In this document: one piece after another, positions 5,526-7,713 of the stretch | Numbering within the stretch: position 1 is the stretch's first letter | Layout of the letters: each line of letters starts with the position of its first letter | Assembly: GCA_947450745.1 (NCBI GenBank) | Contig: CANFYD010000166.1 | Location: forward strand, 1-7,713 | DNA: 7,713 nucleotides | Origin: Burkholderiales bacterium | Lineage (GTDB): Bacteria > Pseudomonadota > Gammaproteobacteria > Burkholderiales > Burkholderiaceae_C | Direction of reading: 5' to 3' | Notes under the pieces: generated by a model | What the model was told of the DNA's origin: nothing | What the model saw: only the letters and a program-made list of their open reading frames with translations | Database searches by the model: none | Made by a program: the position numbers and the translations under genes

Positions 5526-6548
5526 ATGACCGCCATCGTCAACTCACAGATTCAACTCGTCTCGCGCCCCACGGCTGAGCCCACGCCGGACAACTTCAAA
5601 CTGGTGGAGGTGGCGCTGCCGGCCCTGCAAGACGGCCAAGTGCTGGTGCGCAACCACTACCTGAGCCTCGACCCGTATATGCGCGGCCGCATGAACGACG
5701 GCAAGAGCTACGCGCAGCCGCAGCCGCTGAACGAGGTGATGCTGGGCGGTACGGTCGGCGAGGTGATCGCCTCCAACAATGCCAGTTTCAAGGTCGGCGA
5801 CAAGGTCGTCGGCAGGGGCGGCTGGCAGACCCATCAGCTGGTGGATGCCAGCCAGCGCGGCGTGCTGCAAAAGGTCGACACCACCCACATCCCGCTGTCC
5901 GCTTACCTCGGTCCGGTCGGCATGCCCGGCGTGACCGGTTGGTACGGTCTGTCCAAAATCATCAACCCGAAGGCCGGCGAGACGGTGGTGGTCAGCGCAG
6001 CTAGCGGTGCGGTGGGCAGCGTGGTCGGGCAATTGGCCAAGGTGCGCGGCGCGCGTGCGGTTGGCCTGGCCGGCGGTGCGGACAAATGCCGCTACGTCAT
6101 CGACGAGCTCGGCTTTGACGACTGCATCGACTACAAGGAACACAGCTCGGTCAAGTCCTTGTCGGCGGCGCTGAAAGCGGCTTGCCCGAATGGCATCGAC
6201 GGCTATTTTGAAAACGTCGGCGGGATGATTCTGGATGCGGTGATGCTGCGCGCGAATGCCTTCAGCCGCATCGCCATGTGCGGCATGATTTCCGGTTACA
6301 ACGGCGAGCCGATCCCGATGAGCGCGCCGCAATTGATCCTGATGAACCGGATGAAGATCGAAGGTTTCATCGTCAGCGAGCACATGGACGTCTGGCCCGA
6401 AGCGCTGACCGAACTCGGCGGCCTGGTTGCCACCGGCAAGCTGAAGTACCGCGAATCGGTCGCCCAAGGCTTGGCCGCTGCACCTGAAGCCTTCCTCGGC
6501 CTGCTCAAAGGCAAGAACTTCGGCAAGCAGTTGGTCAAGCTGGTCTGA
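5526..6548 (+). CDS. curA: CurA-like NADPH-dependent MDR-family reductase
   Basis: A 340-residue zinc-independent medium-chain dehydrogenase/reductase, close in length and sequence to E. coli CurA (YncB, about 345 residues) and related to leukotriene B4 12-hydroxydehydrogenases. These enzymes use NADPH to reduce the carbon-carbon double bond of enones; E. coli CurA reduces curcumin. Family landmarks are YLSLDPYMRGRM at 45-56, GMPGVTGWYGL at 132-142, the Rossmann segment AASGAVGSVVGQ at 158-169, AGGADKCR at 182-189 (Lys187 in the NADPH-phosphate region), YFENVGG at 227-233, and the C-terminal LLKGKNFGK at 326-334. The cysteine cluster of zinc alcohol dehydrogenases is absent. The start is well defined: AAGGAG at 5514-5519, 6 nt before ATG. 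It is the first gene of an operon with the acetyltransferase (4-nt gap) and the GST. Family confidence is high; the natural substrate is unknown. Confidence 0.92.
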   Translation: MTAIVNSQIQLVSRPTAEPTPDNFKLVEVALPALQDGQVLVRNHYLSLDPYMRGRMNDGKSYAQPQPLNEVMLGGTVGEVIASNNASFKVGDKVVGRGGWQTHQLVDASQRGVLQKVDTTHIPLSAYLGPVGMPGVTGWYGLSKIINPKAGETVVVSAASGAVGSVVGQLAKVRGARAVGLAGGADKCRYVIDELGFDDCIDYKEHSSVKSLSAALKAACPNGIDGYFENVGGMILDAVMLRANAFSRIAMCGMISGYNGEPIPMSAPQLILMNRMKIEGFIVSEHMDVWPEALTELGGLVATGKLKYRESVAQGLAAAPEAFLGLLKGKNFGKQLVKLV

Positions 6549-6552
6549 CACT

Positions 6553-7041
6553 GTGACGGTCGCAATGGCGGCACTGACTTGGACCTGCGAGCGCTTGTCC
6601 GACCTCACCCCGCTGGCGCTCTACCAAGCGCTGGCGCTGCGGGCCGAGGTCTTTGTGGTCGAGCAGCAATGCATCTACTTGGACCCGGACGGTGCCGACC
6701 TGCTGGCTTGGCATCTGCTGGGCTACGACGGCGACGACAAACTGGTGGCGGTGGCGCGCTTGCTGCCGCCGCTGGCCAAGGGGCCTGAGCACCGCTTCCC
6801 CGAGATTGGCCGGGTGCTCTGCGCGCCCGGTGCTCGCGGCGGCGGCCAGGGCAGGGCGCTGATGCAGCAGGCCTTGCTGCACTGCGAGCGCCTGTGGCCG
6901 GACCAGCCGGTGGCGCTCGGTGCGCAGGCTTATCTGTTGGACTTTTACGCCAGCCTGGGCTTTGCGCCCTTGGCCGACTCCGCGCCGTACCTTGAGGACG
7001 GCATTCTCCACATCGACATGCGCAAAGGAGCAGCGACATGA
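6553..7041 (+). CDS. elaA: ElaA-like GNAT-family N-acetyltransferase
   Basis: A 162-residue protein matching the ElaA branch of the GNAT superfamily (E. coli ElaA is about 153 residues), which transfers acetyl from acetyl-CoA to an amino group; the acceptor for ElaA is not established. Diagnostic features are LRAEVFVVEQQCIYLDPDG at 29-47 (the VFVVEQxCxYxDxDG block), IGRV at 85-88, the acetyl-CoA pyrophosphate loop ARGGGQGRA at 94-102, LGAQA at 122-126, FYASLGF at 131-137, and EDGILHIDM at 148-156. The start is uncertain: GTG 6553, 4 nt after the curA-like stop, or ATG 6565, giving 158 residues. Neither has a clear Shine-Dalgarno site, so coupling to curA is likely. Its TGA overlaps the next gene's start (ATGA, 7038-7041). 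Confidence 0.9.
   Translation: MTVAMAALTWTCERLSDLTPLALYQALALRAEVFVVEQQCIYLDPDGADLLAWHLLGYDGDDKLVAVARLLPPLAKGPEHRFPEIGRVLCAPGARGGGQGRALMQQALLHCERLWPDQPVALGAQAYLLDFYASLGFAPLADSAPYLEDGILHIDMRKGAAT
7024..7030 (+). promoter_or_regulatory. Strong ribosome binding site for the GST-like gene, inside elaA
   Basis: AAAGGAG at 7024-7030 lies 7 nt before ATG 7038 and within the last codons of the acetyltransferase gene. Together with the ATGA overlap it fixes the start of the last gene. Confidence 0.8.
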
Positions 7042-7713
7042 CCGACCTGATCTTGCATCACTACGCCGGCTCGCCATTTTCAGAAAAAATGCGGCTGATC
7101 ATGGGCTTCAAAGGACTCAGCTGGCACAGCGTCAACGTGCCGGTGATGTTGCCCAAGCCCGATGTGGCGGCGCTGACCGGTGGCTACCGGCGCACGCCGT
7201 TCCTGCAAATTGGTGGCGACATTTATTGCGACACGGCGCTGATGTGCTTGATCATTGATGCGCGTCACCCAAGCCCCACGCTTTACCCGGTGGCCTCGGC
7301 TGGCATGGCGCCGATCTTGGCGCATTGGGCCGATACCGACCTGTTCTGGGCCGCCATTCCCTACGCCATGCAACCGGCCGGAGCGGCGGCGATTTTTGCC
7401 GGCGCACCGCCCGAGTTCTTGCAGGCCTTTGCCGCCGACCGTGCGGCGATGACGGCCGGCTTTCGGCGCCCGACCACGCGCGACGCAGCCGCTGCCGTGC
7501 ACAACTACTTGGGCTGGCTGGAGGCGCAATTGGCCCACGGCCAGCAGTTCCTACTCGGCGAGCAGCCGTGCGTGGCCGACTTTTCGGTCGCGCAAAGCAT
7601 CTGGTACGTGCGCCGCGCCACGCCGGTGGCCGGCATCCTGACGCCGTTTGTCCGCGTCGCGGCCTGGTTCGAGCGCGTTGCCGCTTTTGGCCACGGCCAG
7701 AGCGAAAAAATGA
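7038..7713 (+). CDS. Glutathione S-transferase-like protein, cut by the window edge
   Basis: An open frame of 225 codons with no stop before the end of the window. The N-terminal part has the thioredoxin-like GST fold: LILHHYAGSPFSEKMRLIMG at 4-23 provides the first strand and helix, with Ser12 or Tyr9 as possible thiol-activating residues. RRTPFLQI at 51-58 carries the cis-proline Pro54. DT at 65-66 stands where many GSTs have ES or QS for the glutathione gamma-glutamyl group. In the C-terminal helical domain, FLLGEQPCVADFSVAQ contains Asp181 in the conserved capping-box region. Members conjugate glutathione to electrophiles, isomerise, or reduce peroxides in the cytoplasm. Since typical small GSTs end near 200 to 230 residues and this frame is still open, the full protein may be a longer form or end just outside. 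Co-transcription with the curA-like gene suggests shared handling of reactive carbonyls or enones; this is inferred. Confidence 0.85.
   Translation, partial: MTDLILHHYAGSPFSEKMRLIMGFKGLSWHSVNVPVMLPKPDVAALTGGYRRTPFLQIGGDIYCDTALMCLIIDARHPSPTLYPVASAGMAPILAHWADTDLFWAAIPYAMQPAGAAAIFAGAPPEFLQAFAADRAAMTAGFRRPTTRDAAAAVHNYLGWLEAQLAHGQQFLLGEQPCVADFSVAQSIWYVRRATPVAGILTPFVRVAAWFERVAAFGHGQSEKM

Noticed and set aside
5544..6608. 354-codon minus-strand open frame across the curA-like gene
   Set aside because: It is antisense to a gene with a clear family match along its whole length, and its own product has no recognisable domain.

Overview
The window reads as chromosomal DNA of a GC-rich betaproteobacterium, most likely a member of the Burkholderiales (Comamonadaceae-like). 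This is an inference from GC-heavy third codon positions, dense gene packing and the protein types present: a DmdC-type acyl-CoA dehydrogenase, a PaaI-type thioesterase, a four-helix-bundle chemoreceptor and a CurA-type reductase. No rRNA, tRNA, CRISPR array, integrase or insertion sequence was seen.

Layout. Bases 1-220 are non-coding and carry a 118-bp REPIN-like element (two 22-bp copies, head to head) just upstream of the first gene. A forward group follows: acyl-CoA dehydrogenase (221-2035, TTG start), a 218-bp structured repeat (2037-2254), an SDR oxidoreductase (2294-3085), and a PaaI-family hotdog thioesterase (3090-3566) that starts 4 nt after the SDR stop. A methyl-accepting chemotaxis protein (3593-5146, minus) converges on the thioesterase with only 26 bp between the stops. 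A 379-bp divergent region (5147-5525) holds the chemoreceptor leader and promoter candidates and the leader of a second forward operon. That operon is a CurA-like NADPH-dependent reductase (5526-6548), an ElaA-like GNAT acetyltransferase (6553-7041), and a glutathione S-transferase-like protein (7038 onward) that runs off the right edge.

How the genes may work together. Acyl-CoA dehydrogenase, SDR and thioesterase make a plausible set for oxidising an acyl-CoA and releasing the free acid. CurA-like reductase and GST both act on reactive electrophiles or enones, so the second operon looks like a detoxification or side-chain reduction module. The substrate of neither set can be read from the sequence. 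The chemoreceptor between them could guide cells to a related compound, but position is the only support for that.

I found no clearly new multi-gene system. The most unusual features are non-coding: the REPIN-like pair at 58-175, and the 218-bp element at 2037-2254, which can fold into a closing stem with three hairpin arms and lies between two apparently co-oriented genes.
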